Assembly: GCA_030278955.1 (NCBI GenBank)
Contig: JAOANR010000012.1
Location: forward strand, 30,503,491 to 30,567,490
DNA length: 64,000 nt
From: Hygrophila difformis
Taxonomy: Eukaryota > Streptophyta > Magnoliopsida > Lamiales > Acanthaceae
Reading direction: 5' to 3'
In this document: positions 33,757 through 47,327 of the stretch, piece after piece
Numbering within the stretch: the stretch's first letter is position 1
Layout of the letters: every line of letters starts with the position of its first letter
The notes under the pieces: generated by a model
Database searches by the model: none
What the model saw: only the letters and a program-made list of their open reading frames with translations
What the model was told of the DNA's origin: nothing
Program-made: the position numbers and the translations under genes

Positions 33757-36700
33757 CAATGTTATCACGGCGTCGCCTAGGCGTCCCGGCGGTGGCCGAT
33801 GCACGCCGGGCAGAGCCGCCTCGCCGTTTCTTCGAACGGCGTCCAGGCATCGCCAAAGTACGCCAAGGCGACGCCGGGCGACGCCAGAAATTGGAAACCT
33901 CTAAACCCGCGCTACCCGACCCGCTCACTCGCGCTACCCGACCCGTCCATTATATGAAACCCTGACCTGGTCTCATTCCGTAGAAGTCTGTTGAGAGAAT
34001 AGATCTCCCGGTCTGTGAGCTCCTCTCAAGCCGGCGGTCTGTGAGCTCCTCCCACCCACCGTCGCTGCTGTTCTCCCGCCTCCGCCGCCACCGACGCCAT
34101 CGCCGCCCCCGTTGCTTCCCTGATTTTGGTAAGTTTTGGCAAATCCCTGTTCTGTTGATTTGTGAAGAAGAGCTTTCCAGAGGCGTTTTTCTTTTTCTCA
34201 CTTTATTGTATCTGTGTGCTCTCTCTCTCTGCTTTTATTGTGGCCATTGCTTTCTTTATTGACATCCACACCACTTTCACCACTTTCGAGGAGTATTTTA
34301 TTTTTTATTGTTCAACTAGAATAAATGTCCCCACTTGTTTTGTCTGCACTACATTTTTTAATTGTTAGACTTTTTCACCATCTTTATACCTATTCAATGC
34401 AGTAAAGAACATTAAATAGCTGCTTGCTTGCTTTCTACTTGGTATTTCCCTGCATTTATTATTTTATTCCTCCATTGTGCTGCCATCCTACCGCAAAGAA
34501 CAAATTTATATATTACAATTTCTTATTACAGTTTTTTTTTTGGTGAACTTGGTTTTGTTTTTATATATTACAGTTGATAAATAAACGCCATTATTACAGT
34601 TTATATATTACAAATTTACTGTTTATATTAAAAATCTTATAAGTACAATAAAAATGGATGAAAATGATAGAGAAGAATATGATCCATCCAAAGATGTGAA
34701 GAGGAAAGCAAACTCAAAAGATCCGGGATGGAAGTATGGTTTTTGGCCGGATCTAACCAATAAATACTTGATTGAGTGCTCACTATGCCACCGACAAATG
34801 CATTCTGGGGTGAAAAGACTAAAACAACACTTAGTTGGCAACTATGGAGATGTTAAATGCCCGAAGTCCATTGAGGAGATCCGAAAGCAGATACATGCTT
34901 TTATGACTAAAAAAGTGGTAGATAAAGCAGTTCGTAGTGGCAAGGGAGAGGCAGAATTTGATTATTTTGATGATAATCTAGAAGTTGAGGAACATGGTGA
35001 GCAGCAGGGAACGGGGGCTTCTACGCAATCATCTCAGACTCCAGTCCCAAGTTCTGGGACAAGTAGCAAAAGAAAGCAAACTAAGTCTCAATTAATTTCA
35101 AAGTTGTAGAACAATCAAGGCATGGGAAGCAAAGCAAATCAGTTGCTTCATTGTTTCGAAAGACCCCTGAGGAGGTTGTTTCAGAAAGACATAAAGGAGG
35201 GTGTGTTCAGAAAACGTTGGAAGCCTCTACTAAAAGCAAAGAAAAAGTGAAGGCAGTACATAGGTATTATAATTTGAATTATGTAGATAAATAAAGTATT
35301 TCCATAAATTGTTTTGTTAATGCATCCTTTTTTATTTTTTTTTCAACAGGTATATTGCCAATTTTTTCTATGAGTGTGGCTTTCCATTCAATGCTGCAAA
35401 TCATAGGAGCTATGAGATCATGATCGAAGGTGTTGGGCAGTTTGGACCGGGGCAAAAACCTCCTAGTTTTCATGAGTTGAGAGTGCCACTTCTCAAAGAT
35501 GCTGTTGATGAAACAAATATATTAAAGGATAGTCACAAGGATGCTTGGAAGTAATTTGGATATTCCCTTATGTCAGATGGATGGACAGACCAAAAAGAGC
35601 GGCACTTGATAAATTTTTTGGTCAATAGTCCAGAAGGAACCTTTTTCTTGGAGTCGGTTGATGCATCAGATAGAAGTCATGATGCAAGAATGTTAGCAGA
35701 TCTTCTTGAGGAAAAAATTGAAGAGGTTGGCAGGGAATTTGTGGTGCAAATAGTGACAGATAATGGGGCCAACTACAAGGCAGCAAGAAGGCTACTAGAG
35801 TCATGTATTCCTACATTATTTTGGACACCTTGTGATGCACATTGTCTAGATTTGATGTTGGAGGACATCGGGAAACTAAAGGAGTTCAAAAATTTTATTC
35901 AAAGAGCAAGGAATGTGACTACATTCATCTACATGCATGGGAAAATTCTCAATGCAATGAGGGAGAAGACAGGTGGTAGGGATTTGGTTAGACCGGGGGC
36001 TACACGTTTCGCCACAGTATTTCTTACTTTGCAAAGCATGAATAAGCATAAAGATGCACTTAGGCAACTGTTTGTTAGTTCTGAATGGAGTGGAGATAAG
36101 TTATCTGGCACACCAAAGGGTAAGGAAGTGATGAATACTATTCTCTCAACTAAATTTTGGGATGCTGTATTAGATTGTCTACGAGCATCACTTCCACTGC
36201 TTATTGTTTTGAGGATTGTGAATGGTGATGAAAGGCCTGCCATGCCAGAGCTTACTGCTGCAATGATTGAAGCAAGGAAAAAAAATCACCGAGGCTTTTG
36301 AAAAAAACAACAAGAACAGATTGTTAGTAAAGGTGATGGAAATAATTGAGGATCGTTGGAAAGATCAAATGGAGGTTAAATTGTATGGAGCTGCACTGTT
36401 CTTAAATCCATCCAAATATTTTGATCTTAAGAAAAGTGATCATACACTTGCTCGAAGGCAACGATTTATGTTTGATGAAGTGCTTGAAAAGCTAGTTACC
36501 AATGAAGACATGTTGGATAAGATCAGTGCACAAGCAGATGACTATGATAAAATGCGAGGAAGCTTTGGTAGGCACTTGGCAATCAAACATCAAAAACAAA
36601 AGTCTCCAAGTAAGTTATTTTGAGACTTGATTTTTTTTTTTTAATGAATTTCAGTTTCTAACTATTAATTACTAAATTACACTATTTTTTATATCTTTAG

Positions 36701-37637
36701 TTGATTGGTGGGATGTCTATAGTGGTGACAATGAAGCTCTTCGGTCACTAGCTGTGCGTACTATTAGTCTTTGTTGCTCCTCTGCAAGCTGTGAACGCAA
36801 CTGGAGCACATTTCAAAATGTAAGTAAATTAGTTTAATACTTATTATGTTATATTAATAGTTTTTTATTTATTTAATTTATTTTTAATTTATTTTTAATT
36901 TCTTTTTTCTTTTATGGTTAGATTCACACCAAGAAAAGAAATAGATTGGAGCACAAAAGACTCAATGATTTGGTATATGTGCAATACAATCGAAAGATTT
37001 CTCATCGGTTTCAAAAACGGCAGGAGGAAGGAGCACATTTCAATCCCTTGGTTTTGGAAGAATTTCAATGGGATAATGAATGGGTAGATGACTCCCAGAT
37101 TTGGCAAGATGTGGATGAAACCATGGGTGCTTCAACCAATCTCAATCGCCCTAACCTTCGTAATAGAGGTGTGGGTGAATCCTCACGTCCCCCTGTCTTG
37201 TATACGCGTCGGTGTTCATCAAAACAAATATTGGTGGATGAGGATGAGAATTTTGAAGAGGGAGTGGATGTTGATGGTGATGATGATGAAGATGATGCTA
37301 TGGATGATGATGCATTTGATATTTGACTATTTGATTGATGACATACATATTTTGGCATGTTGAAGTTTCATGATGCATTTCATTTTTGAATATTTGAATA
37401 TTGATGATGTTTTTATTTGCATGTTGATGTTTGTTGATGACTTGGTGGAGTTATTTTATGTTATTTCAAGTTCTTAGTGATTTAAAGGTTAGAAATCTAT
37501 GTGTTTTCATATATTTTAAATAGATTTAATAGGTAGGGCGCCATGTCGCCAAATTGTCGCCATGGAGGGCGCCATGTCGCCTAGGCGACATGGCGATGTA
37601 TGGGCGCCAAGAAAAAAAGTTCGCCTTGATAACCTTG
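33757..37637 (+). mobile_element. hAT transposon, complete ends, broken transposase
   Basis: 3,881 bp. The ends CAATGTTATCACGGCG and, reverse-complemented, CAAGGTTATCAAGGCG match at 14 of 16 positions. The 8-bp duplication CACATTAC is perfect (33749-33756, 37638-37645). Both subterminal regions repeat GGCGTCGCC and GGCGCC types, with a near-terminal palindrome of arms CCATGTCGCCT at 37571-37592. A BED-DUF659-dimerisation transposase gene fills the middle. Confidence 0.93.
34654..37326 (+). pseudogene. hAT transposase gene with three lesions
   Basis: Exon-like parts are 34654-35263, 35350-36609, 36701-36819 and 36922-37326, all with GT-AG borders. The first has a BED-type zinc finger (CSLCHRQM with RLKQHL). 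The second has DUF659, with the block MSDGWTDQKERHLINFLVNS and later VTDNGANYKAA. The last two have the dimerisation domain (SCERNWSTF) and an acidic tail. The gene is broken by a frameshift near 35105, a TAA at 35552-35554, and an extra base in the 8-A run at 36278-36285. A 5' exon and intron upstream (CT- and GC-rich, near 34000-34130) are likely. Confidence 0.85.
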
Positions 37638-37792
37638 CACATTACATCAATAAATAAACATATTAAAATTTCAATCACACAACTATCACGTACACATAAA
37701 GACTAACCTACTCCTATGTTAAAAACTAGTTATCCCCACATAAAATACTGTGGCAAAAAATTTTGGGACGCTATTAGTGGAATGAGGGAGTA

Positions 37793-38286
37793 CTAATTAT
37801 CTCAACACATTCAAGCCTCAGCTGATGAATTAACCAAAAGAAAATGACTAACGCAAGGCGCCCAATAAACTTGCAGATATATTCATCATCGTCTTAAATA
37901 ATTAATCAATTGAACAAAATACATCCCGATTCCCGGGACTCATTTCAAGAGTGTGAACATATATATATGAAAAAAAAAAAAAAAATGTATGAGCATGTAA
38001 CTATGTCTATATAAAATTATAAATATATACCCCAACTCTATACAAGAACATATCCAACACCAAGAACAAGCCTATCATCCACAAAAACGGCCATAAGTCC
38101 CTTAAATGGTTAAATCGGATATGGATGATCAAAAGAATCAGACAGACCTGAGAATTCTGCTCACCTGATGTAAGAACTAAGGCGCCCAATGCATTTTTCA
38201 ATCCGGAGAGTTCCCAGATGCGCACTTCACAGATCATATCATTTGTTTATATGCAGAACCAATACAAGACTGTCGCTCGTGTTTCT
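37793..38286. other. 3' flank of the receptor-like kinase gene
   Basis: I see no gene. This likely holds the kinase's 3' untranslated region on the minus strand. A poly-A run is at 37971-37985. The open frame at 38007-38237 has no recognisable family. Confidence 0.4.
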
Positions 38287-40203
38287 TCACCTGAGCATGT
38301 CACCCGTGTTCAGTTGGAGGGCACTCAGCGCAGTCGAAATGCTGAAAGTGCTGTTATCCTCTCGGAAATAAGATGGGTGGCTTAAAGGCGTTGGCCTGTC
38401 AGGGATTGCAGGGACGTCTATGTCGCCGTCCAGCATCTTTAGGGCATCTACGATGGTTGGGCGTAGGGCAACCATAACATGGGAGCACAAAATGCCGACA
38501 AGCAAAAACCTCTCCATTACCGCCTTTGGGGAATCTCCGCATACCCAAAGGGATGAGTCCAATGCCTTTTCGATTTTTCCTGCCTTCACGAGTGACCAAG
38601 CCCAATCCGTTATCAAAAATGCATTTGGCGATTCAGAGGAGAGATCGAGGGCTTTCCTCCCGCACATTATCTCCAAAACAACAACACCAAAGCTGTAAAC
38701 ATCGCTCTTTTCAGTTAATTGCCCATAAAGGGCATACTCGGGCGCTAAGTACCCATGAGTGCCTGCGACCCTAGTAGTGAGATGGGATTGCCCTTCTCGA
38801 CTCTGCCTTGCCAATCCAAAATCAGCAACCCTCGCCCTCATTTCCGCATCCAATAATATGTTAGTCGCCTTAATATCCCGGTGAAATATAGCCGGTTTCA
38901 CTCCATAATGGAGATAAGCCAATCCCTTCGCCACATCCATGATTATACTTCTCCTTTGTGACCATGTCAAAGGCGAACGGCCACCACTATCCCTACTACT
39001 AACAGGAAACAAATGATCGTCGAGATTCCCATTTGGCATATAATCATAAACAAGGTACCGCTCACTCTCACTACTCTCATTTTCATTCTCCACCACGCAA
39101 CACCCTCGAAGTGGTACAAGATTCCGATGCTTCAAGTTGCTAATGATCTCGACCTCATTGCAAAACTCCTCATTCCCCTCGATATCGGACTCTATAATCT
39201 TTTTAACTGCAACAATCGTCCCATCGCCCAACATCCCTTTGTAAACCATCCCGAATCCCCCCCTCCCAATAAAGTTGGAATCCGAAAAACCATCGGTAGC
39301 CTCCTCAAGTTCTTCGATTTTATACCATATTGAAACCGTAGTCGGCCTCCTAGGCCTCGACCCTCCTCCCCCTGCCCACTCACCTTCCAAATCACTTGTC
39401 CTCAACCTATGTTTCCTATTCCACCACATATACAATCCCAACAAAATACACACCGCGACAAAGGCCAATCCAGCAGTTAAACCGAAAACGAACCCCAAAT
39501 TGTGCCTTCCCGAACCGCCATTACCACTACTAACAACAGAAAGACCAAAGATACATGTAACAGCACCTAAACTTTCAGGGCCAAAGTCATTGACAATCCC
39601 GGCAGCATATAAAACGGCGAAGTAAAAGCAGTAAGTGGAATGAGTCTTATTACCATCAATTGCAGTCAAATCTGCCTGGACTCTGAATCCAGCAGCCACA
39701 CAAGCGTCGCAGGATGTAGGAACAGTCAGGTCTGTCTTGCAAGAGGAATCCAAAGGAGTCGAATGGCCGAGCTTACGGACCCAATCCTGAGTTGTCGTAA
39801 TAGAGGCACACGTGTCCGGTGTAATCACAAACTGGGCAGGATGAAAGCAGATGGATGTCAAATCGGAGGGAAGAGCGAGGGAATTGAGCTTGGATTGGAA
39901 ATCGTTGACGCAAGAAATTGAAGTGGGCAAATCGGGGAGCTGGAAATTGGAAGTTTGATTAAGATGGTGCGCGAGGGATATGCCGAAGAGGGAGAGGAGG
40001 GCTTGGCAGCACTGCGCTTGGCTGTAGTTTGTGAGATTTTGGTAGCCTCTGCACTCGGAAACATTCCATGGAACTCTGAGAGTGTAATCGAAATTCAGCG
40101 GACATTTTGAGGATGTACCGTTGGTGGGATTTTGTCCCTGTCCGAAAGCGGAAGCAAACAAACACAGGCAAAACACGACCAAAATGGAGAAAATTGGCTT
40201 CAT
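38287..40203 (-). CDS. receptor-like protein kinase, At1g11050-type, SPARK-domain family
   Basis: One intact exon coding 638 residues. Residues 1-20 are a signal peptide. Residues 34-220 are the cysteine-rich extracellular SPARK-type domain (starts CPLNFDY and RVPW; CCQALL at 65-70). Residues about 236-260 form the membrane segment, followed by RKHRLR. The kinase domain runs from about 300: glycine loop GRGGFG (313-318), VAVKK (lysine 334), HRD (441-443), DFG (461-463), APE (487-489). All catalytic residues are present and the HRD arginine is kept, so it is probably an active Ser/Thr kinase at the plasma membrane. Its ligand is unknown. The single-exon structure matches this subfamily as I know it. 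A Stowaway MITE begins 115 bp upstream. Confidence 0.95.
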   Translation of the reverse strand: MKPIFSILVVFCLCLFASAFGQGQNPTNGTSSKCPLNFDYTLRVPWNVSECRGYQNLTNYSQAQCCQALLSLFGISLAHHLNQTSNFQLPDLPTSISCVNDFQSKLNSLALPSDLTSICFHPAQFVITPDTCASITTTQDWVRKLGHSTPLDSSCKTDLTVPTSCDACVAAGFRVQADLTAIDGNKTHSTYCFYFAVLYAAGIVNDFGPESLGAVTCIFGLSVVSSGNGGSGRHNLGFVFGLTAGLAFVAVCILLGLYMWWNRKHRLRTSDLEGEWAGGGGSRPRRPTTVSIWYKIEELEEATDGFSDSNFIGRGGFGMVYKGMLGDGTIVAVKKIIESDIEGNEEFCNEVEIISNLKHRNLVPLRGCCVVENENESSESERYLVYDYMPNGNLDDHLFPVSSRDSGGRSPLTWSQRRSIIMDVAKGLAYLHYGVKPAIFHRDIKATNILLDAEMRARVADFGLARQSREGQSHLTTRVAGTHGYLAPEYALYGQLTEKSDVYSFGVVVLEIMCGRKALDLSSESPNAFLITDWAWSLVKAGKIEKALDSSLWVCGDSPKAVMERFLLVGILCSHVMVALRPTIVDALKMLDGDIDVPAIPDRPTPLSHPSYFREDNSTFSISTALSALQLNTGDMLR

Positions 40204-40317
40204 TTGCGGAATTAGGGTTTAGGATTGAATAAACCATCAAGAACGTGGTGATTAAGGTAGTAGTATTGGGAAATGGAGAGATTTGGAAAGGGGGCCGGCA
40301 TTTGATTGAAAAATATA

Positions 40318-40549
40318 CTCCCTCCGTTTTTTTAATTTTTTTAAGCTATTATTAACTAATGGGTACTGTTCATTTATATACCAGTTAAAATATAGTCAAG
40401 TGTGATCTTGTTAGATTCGTCTCGTCTGGTAGAAATATCGAACTTTTAGAATTTTTATATGTACCGAATTTGAATTATTAATGGTTTAAAATATGCATTG
40501 AACTGCGTGTTGAATGGATCCGTAGCTATTTTAAAAAAAACGGAGGAAG
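40318..40549. mobile_element. Stowaway MITE in the kinase gene's upstream region
   Basis: The ends CTCCCTCCGTTTTTTTAA and, reverse-complemented, CTTCCTCCGTTTTTTTTAA pair, with TA on each side (40316-40317, 40550-40551). It is closely similar inside to 33455-33716. It starts 115 bp upstream of the kinase ATG, so it may lie in the promoter or leader. Confidence 0.9.
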
Positions 40550-40768
40550 TATTTAAAAGGAAAATTCGAGGAGATGGAGATGGGACAGCTGGGTAGTTGG
40601 TTTATTAAGGTGAAATGGAGGAGACGACACAGAGAGAGAGGAAGAGAACTTATTGTACTTCATTTGGAAATAATTAGATTTTATAATTTGGAATTTATTG
40701 ACTACGTTTGCTTTTCTTTTTTTTTTTTCGAACTCACATATTAGTCTAATATATATTTTAAATTATTA

Positions 40769-41235
40769 TTCCCTCCGTCCCACGAAATATGGCTAGTATT
40801 TTTTTTTGGGGTGTCCCGTGAAATTTGACCATTTTCTATTTTTATATAAATTAAATTAATATAAATATGATTAAAATCATAATGGTTTCTAAATTTTAAT
40901 TACTTTTACTATTCTGCACAATTCCCAATATACTTTTATTTTTCTACACAAAGTCACTTGTATTTCTTTATTTCTTCATATTTTAAAATGGGTACAAATA
41001 AAAATTATATAAATTCTAAAACTAGACCCGTAGACGATTCTAACAAGACCACACTCGAATATTTTTCCCTAATTAAATCATTATAATAATATTAATTCAA
41101 AATTAAACAATAAACAAAATCAAAATTCATTATACTTTTTAAACACAAATATCCATACCACTTTAACCACTAAACTCCACCACCTAAATTATCGTGTCCA
41201 AAAAAAACTAACTACATTTCGCGGGACGGAGGGAG
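40769..41235. mobile_element. Stowaway-type MITE, second subfamily
   Basis: 467 bp. The left end TTCCCTCCGTCCCACGAAAT and right end, reverse-complemented, CTCCCTCCGTCCCGCGAAAT pair over about 18 bases, with TA at each side (40767-40768, 41236-41237). The interior is AT-rich and non-coding. Confidence 0.85.
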
Positions 41236-41237
41236 TA

Positions 41238-42485
41238 ATAATTTATATTTAGTATAAATAAAAGTTTAAAAAAATTTATAGTAACAAAATACTTCTATCA
41301 AATAATGCAAAAAAAAAAAAAACGAAAACTGAATAATTTTCTTGGTGAACAAACAAAAAACAGAATAATTTTTATAATAAAAAATAATTTTAAATTAAAA
41401 TAAGACAAAAATGATATGCGGTCAAAGGTTGTAGCCCCGGAAAAGTCAGAGGCGGCTGCGCAGCTAAGCATAGCGTAGGGTGGTAGCATGGCCGTTTGGT
41501 TCATGTGCTTCCCTCGAGACCATTTTATGCTGATTTTATGGGGGAAAAAAAAAAAGTTTTTTTAGTCCTGTTTTTTTTTTAAAAAAAAAATCAAATTGGT
41601 CAATTAGTAATTTTTTATCTCATATAATGTTCTACATTTGCTATTTTTTTTTTAATTTGGTACTAATTACGTAATTAGATCGAGGTTGCTGAAGTGAGCA
41701 AAGTAAATCACATTTTACATCCAATGTGGCCAATCTGGAGTCTTAACACATAACACACCAGTTTAATAAATGTTTGAAAGTACCATAACACATCACTACT
41801 CTAAAAAAATGCCTCTAACGGGTCAACTGAACCCTTCTTCACTGGGATAACGAACATAGTCTCTACTTGGTTCGCATTGAGCCCTTATTGGGGTTACCCA
41901 ACCCATAAAGAAACAACAACCATTCACAACAATAACAGAGCTTACCTTCATTTTCTATTCCGGATAGACTCTACAACTAAGCCCTTTCACCACAACATGG
42001 TAAGTGCATGTCAAGCGACTCTCTTCTCTATGCCAAGCCCATTCTCACATCGGATTGGACAATGCCTTCGTTGGATGCCATCGGAGTTCTGGTCAGCAGC
42101 TACCGTAGTGGATCTTCTTTTAGGTCTGTTTTTGGTGTTTCTCAAGAAAATGAAAGACCAATTGTAATATATAATGTGATACCCCGTAAGAAGTCGTCAT
42201 GCATCCAAGCGAAAATTTAATTCGCGCGATGAGAATAACTGCATTTATTTTTGAGTTCGACTCGACAATGTGTATCCAATAAAAAATAAACAAATTTAAA
42301 TTATTTTGAACTACGTAATGGCTTGATCCCTTCACAGGGTATGTAGGCAACTCGAAAATTTCAATTCTAAGTTCAATCATGATATAAGAAACAAAAACGA
42401 AATGAACGAAAAGACCCTAGTTCTTAGCTCACGAGAAGTTAATGCACAACTTCGAGGACGAAGTTGATTTTTAAGGAGGGTAGAC
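41238..42485 (+). other. AT-rich intergenic DNA ending in a gypsy-like 3' internal tail
   Basis: No gene is supported. From about 42170 on, strings such as GATCCCTTCACAGGGTATGTAGG and CTTCGAGGACGAAGTT, then AAGGAGGGTAGAC at 42473-42485, look like the 3' internal end and polypurine tract of a plus-strand chromovirus. They abut the LTR that starts at 42486. No coding part of such an element is found to the left. Confidence 0.4.
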
Positions 42486-42510
42486 TGTAATACCCGAGAA
42501 ATTAGTCACA

Positions 42511-42545
<35 letters not shown>

Positions 42546-45500
42546 ACAGATAAATATAATAAAAATAAAAGAAATGGAATTTAATTCAAAGATCAAAAGA
42601 AATTTAATTTCCAAGAGCCCGTGAAGTCGAAAATAATTTAATTAAATAAATTATTGCACGGTGTACTGAGCAAGAGTAGGAAAAGCTGGGAAAAATGGAA
42701 CAAGATTTTAAAGGGTTTTTAACAGTTTATATAATTGCATAATTAAATTAATAATCAAACATCACATTGTCCCATACTGGTGCTTCAACCACGTCATACA
42801 CTGCAAAACAATAATAAGATGAATTATGGATGATGAGATGAATGGTATGACATAAAGTGTCTATCTACCCTAAATGCAGCACATAAGTATGTCTAGCTCG
42901 CATCCTAATACCATGGCCGGCATTCTTCCCCATTAAGGCTCCACCTCACCTTAATGGTCGGAAAAGATACCTACAGTGCCCCCACCGCGGACACTACATG
43001 CATAAAGGGGTAAGTGGACTTACGGAGTGGCATCCCCAAGGATCGAACAACATCTAGCGGGTATTGGCCGAGAGCATCTCGCTCTCGAAAGCCTACATGC
43101 CCAGAACTTAGATCTCGAAAGCATAAACATATAATCATCACAATAGCTATGCCCAAGATAGTCAAATAGTCAAGCTTGCCCAGTTAACAATCGAAAGCAA
43201 AGGCATGATATTTGTATCCTCGAAAGCATAATTCACATACATCGCATAAACATAACTCACATGCCCAATCTCAAGATTCGAAGCATAAATTCATATATCA
43301 CATGTCCAACGAGCCAAACCCCACATATCGGCTCGCAACTCAGTTACAAGAGTTAAGTTCACTGCTCATTCGAATTCCCTAGTTTCTAAGGCATAGAAGA
43401 TCTGAAACTTTTGACAATTTCCTACACGAGCATTTCTAAAATATCCCAGGTTAAATTTATTAAATGAAAAGAGTTATGATTTATGGGAAAGGGGTTTAAG
43501 GATATAGTTCACTTTTTATTACTCATGAGGGGAAACTTTGAGTTCAAACGGCGTTATGGACCTCCCCGGCATGAAACTTTTGACAATTTCGTGCCTTGAA
43601 GATCCTTGCCATGAAACTTTTGACAAGTTCCTACTACATGAGCATTTTCAGAAAGGTCATAATCCTGGTGTTCAATTTTATTTAATGAAACCAATTTATG
43701 AAGGCGGAGTTGGGTTTAGGGATATATTTATAGGTTGTCACGTTTTTATTACTCGTGTTAAGAAACTGTGGCCCGAAAGCGCACGGTGTCAAAAATTGCA
43801 GTAATTTATAGTAAGACCGGATCGTTCACTGGAGGATGTGCGATGGAAACAGGGCCCACGTCGTTTTATTAGATTTTCCATTCGTATTGCTCCAATTGGT
43901 TTGAAAAGTGATTAACATCTACTGACTAAATATAAACTAAATTACAAAGGCATTTAAATCTATTCTACAAAGCATATAAATTCTATTCTAGAAAACGGGT
44001 AAAGTTATTCTAAGAATGCGATAAATACTATCTGTAAAAGCATGAAAATTTACACTATGCTAGCTATGAAGTTGATTCATAGTGTGGACAGAAGGGACAG
44101 GAAGAAAAGAATAAAAATTGGACAAGATTTAGATAAGGCATAATTAAAATTCCATTTTTATACTCAGATCTTTGCTTGGGATAATCCTGTCAGATAGCTA
44201 ATTCTCATGCTCTCAGTACTACGTTCCCTTTAACAGACAGGTACTTGCAGTATGAGTTTACATGTTCTTAAGACCGCAAATTCTAAGATACCACAGATTT
44301 GTAACTGCCCTGGCCTGGTATGTTACTTCATCTGTGGTGGACAAGCAACACCTGACAAATCATTTATTGAAGTGCCAAGTACTACTATCATTCTCCCATG
44401 TCACACCCAAAGATTCTAATCGAGCCTGAACTATCCCTTAACTATCAATCCTAGTAGCAGTTACGCAACTCCCAATACAACCGAGTGACCTCTAACGAAT
44501 TCATTTAAAAGAAAGCGGTAAAGAAAGTATTTAAAATCCTATCACTCGGAGGTTTTGAAGGTCTGACCCTGGTAGTAAAAGACAGCTCCCTATCAGAATG
44601 ACGGAGTATGGATCAAGAATTCCCGGATCTTGGTGAACCGCTCGCAGTGTTCACTTCCTTCCGGGTGGTTATGAGATACAAACTAATGAAACGGACTAAT
44701 AAATTAGTTCATTCCGGATGCACTCACTCAGGACTCAAAAATAGGCTTTGGCGAGAGAGGATAGTAATTGAAAGAATACTCAACCCTATCTTGGAAAATA
44801 ACCAAGGCCTGGGTGTTGTTCCTCTAAGATTATTTACTACACTGTATTTGAGTCCAAGTGGACCCCATCTCGGTGTAATATTTAATCTCAGATTCCCAAC
44901 AAACAGCAATTTTGGAAAATAATGAGTTTGAAAACCATTCCCTAAACAGGTACTAGACTCTCAATTAAAACACAGATCCTTTCAGTCTAGATGAGACCTA
45001 ATCACTGACTCTGCTTCTAATTTCCCAAAATCAACCCTTGACAGAATATGAATTAGTCATAGCTGAGGAATTTATCCCTTACTTAGGTCCGGATTTTACA
45101 AAGGAGTTTTTGTTGGAAATTTAATACACAATATCTGTTTAAATCTAGACTTCTATTGTCCAAGGGAAGGATCCCAAAATATTATAGACCACCATAGTAC
45201 ATAATATTATCATGCATAAGGATATACATGAGTGTAAAATTAATTGACCCAAAATATAGAGGTGGGTCTAGACAGAGAGTGAAACACAAATATGAGGTGG
45301 TCAGAGGACCAAAGTAATGGTAGAATAATCGGGTGGACTGTAAACATCTACTGTCCAATTTCCCAATCACTCGGATGAAGTGATTTGAGACAGATGAGAC
45401 CCTAAAATGGCAGTGTCGCTACCAGTTGGGCCTCTGCTGTCTATGAATTCAGATAAAAACCTACATGCTTCCTTTCTGCAGTACTTATCAGCTAATGTTG

Positions 45501-46092
45501 ACAGACATTAGCAGAGTTTTACTACAGATTGGAATTTGGGTTTGGAAATTAAGATAAATAAAATAAAACTGTATCCGGGTAGGAATCAGCTGAGCAGCTT
45601 TTATAATCCCGGATGGACGAACCGCCAAGGCTTCCACTGACTGCCATCCAGACCATGCAAAATAACACTTAGTAACTAATACCCAGAATACGAGCTAGTT
45701 ATCCGTGAGGGAATACCCGCCAACATTAGTCTGATGTATTCTTTACTAATTGTTACACACAATACGCAAAAGACAAAAGAAAATAAAATAAGCTAAAGAG
45801 AAGAACTTGCATAAGAGACATTGGTTTCTCATGCGAGGTTATGGACGTAATCCATAATTGATAGCTTAAATAATCCCTCATACCATAATTAATTACAGTC
45901 CGGATTATCTGTTTAAGGTATCACGATTTTGTTTATAGAAAAATGTTTTAATGGATATTGAACAAAGTTCCTTTAATCCAGGTGATTATTGATCTCCATA
46001 ATTACTAATATTGACCTTTAATTACTGGCTTAAGGGTTCAATCAATTAATGGTGAAGATGGAGAATGGAAAAATCTGCATAAAGTTGCCGAT

Positions 46093-46665
46093 TACGACGC
46101 TAAACAGATGTTACGACGCTATCCTAGGATAGCGTCGTGAGGGTAGCGCCGTCATGGGTTGGTGTAAGAGAGGAGAAAGTTTGGATTAAAGGGGTATGTA
46201 CGACGCTATACACCAAATTACGGCGCTATACTAGGATAGCGTCGTAGATGTAGCGTCGTAGGTGGTTTGAGAAATTGGAGAAAAAAGAAATTTTTGGAAA
46301 AGGAAGGGATGCTACGGCGCTAGATATTAAATGACGACGCTATCCTAGGATAGCGTCGTAAGGATAGTGCCGTAGGTTAGATTTTTAGAAGTATTTGTGA
46401 AACGGGGGAGTACGGCGCCAAAAATTAAATGTCGACGCTGTCCGAGGATAGCGTCGTAAGAATAGCGTCGTAGGTGGGTATTGTGAGAAGGAAAATGTTT
46501 GGGGACCTACGACTCTAAACAGAAATTACGACGCTATCTGAGGATAGTGTCGTTGGTTTAGCGCCGTAGGGCAAATTTTGTTTAAGTCTGGACAACTACG
46601 GCGCTAAACCTCACCTACGACGCTATCCAAGGATAGTGCCGTAGGGCGGTTAGCGTCGTAGCTAG
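46093..46665. repeat. palindrome array 1 in the Athila LTR
   Basis: Repeated inverted motifs with arms ACGACGCTATCC and GGATAGCGTCGT (also ACGGCGCTA / TAGCGCCGT), about seven copies, often with trailing half copies. On the minus strand this is downstream of the TATA box and thus transcribed. It is mostly deleted from the 5' LTR. Confidence 0.9.
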
Positions 46666-47327
46666 CCCAGAAAATTGTTGTTGTTCGGGTGATGCAATCT
46701 CTGCGATTGCAAACCCTATTTTCAAGTTTATGGTTCACAAATGCATGACAATGAAGAACAGGCTAAGAACAGTGAATGGAAAAATGCAAAATAGATGCAT
46801 AACAGTGAAAGAATGACATGCTATACTACACATTTATGAACCACAAACCCAAGTGAGGGTTTTCAACCAACATTTCGTGCATGAATCCCAAAATAAAACA
46901 AAACAACACAAAAACCCACATAAATCAGTAAAATAAAATGACCAAATGGTCAAGAAACCAAAAACAAATCAATAAATCCATGGACCCATGTCCATTTCAT
47001 GATTTTGGGATACTTTTGATGATTAACTTCCCATTTTTCATAAAATGGTTTGATAATACCCATCATTTGGGTATTTCAAACCTAAATAAGAGTTTAACAA
47101 AACTGAAATAAGAGAAAACAGTATGAAACTGGCTACACTAACATGGAAACATAGAGAAAACCACTAATCTAAATTACAAACTAAACTAAGCTAAACTACA
47201 TGCATAATTTAAATAATACAAGAAAATAAATTCTAACTAACTAACCTAACTACATACTGCTCAAGAACTGTAGCTGCCTTCAAGTGTGGAATGTTATGAA
47301 GTGACAAGACCAGGGAGTCAACACCTC

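Larger units (their letters stand above)
33370..37790. mobile_element. Stowaway-type MITE split by a second MITE and a hAT transposon
   Basis: The left end CTCCCTCAATCCCACTAAT and the right end, reverse-complemented, CTCCCTCATTCCACTAAT form an inverted repeat between two TAs (33368-33369, 37791-37792). Native parts are 33370-33452, 33719-33748 and 37646-37790, once the MITE at 33455-33716 and the hAT at 33757-37637 are removed. Confidence 0.65.

Noticed and set aside
39275..39625. Plus-strand open frames over the receptor kinase gene
   Set aside because: Antisense shadows of a clear kinase gene; no domains.
41877..42167. Possible small genes left of the chromovirus LTR
   Set aside because: Two overlapping short frames with no conserved motif, next to decayed repeat DNA.
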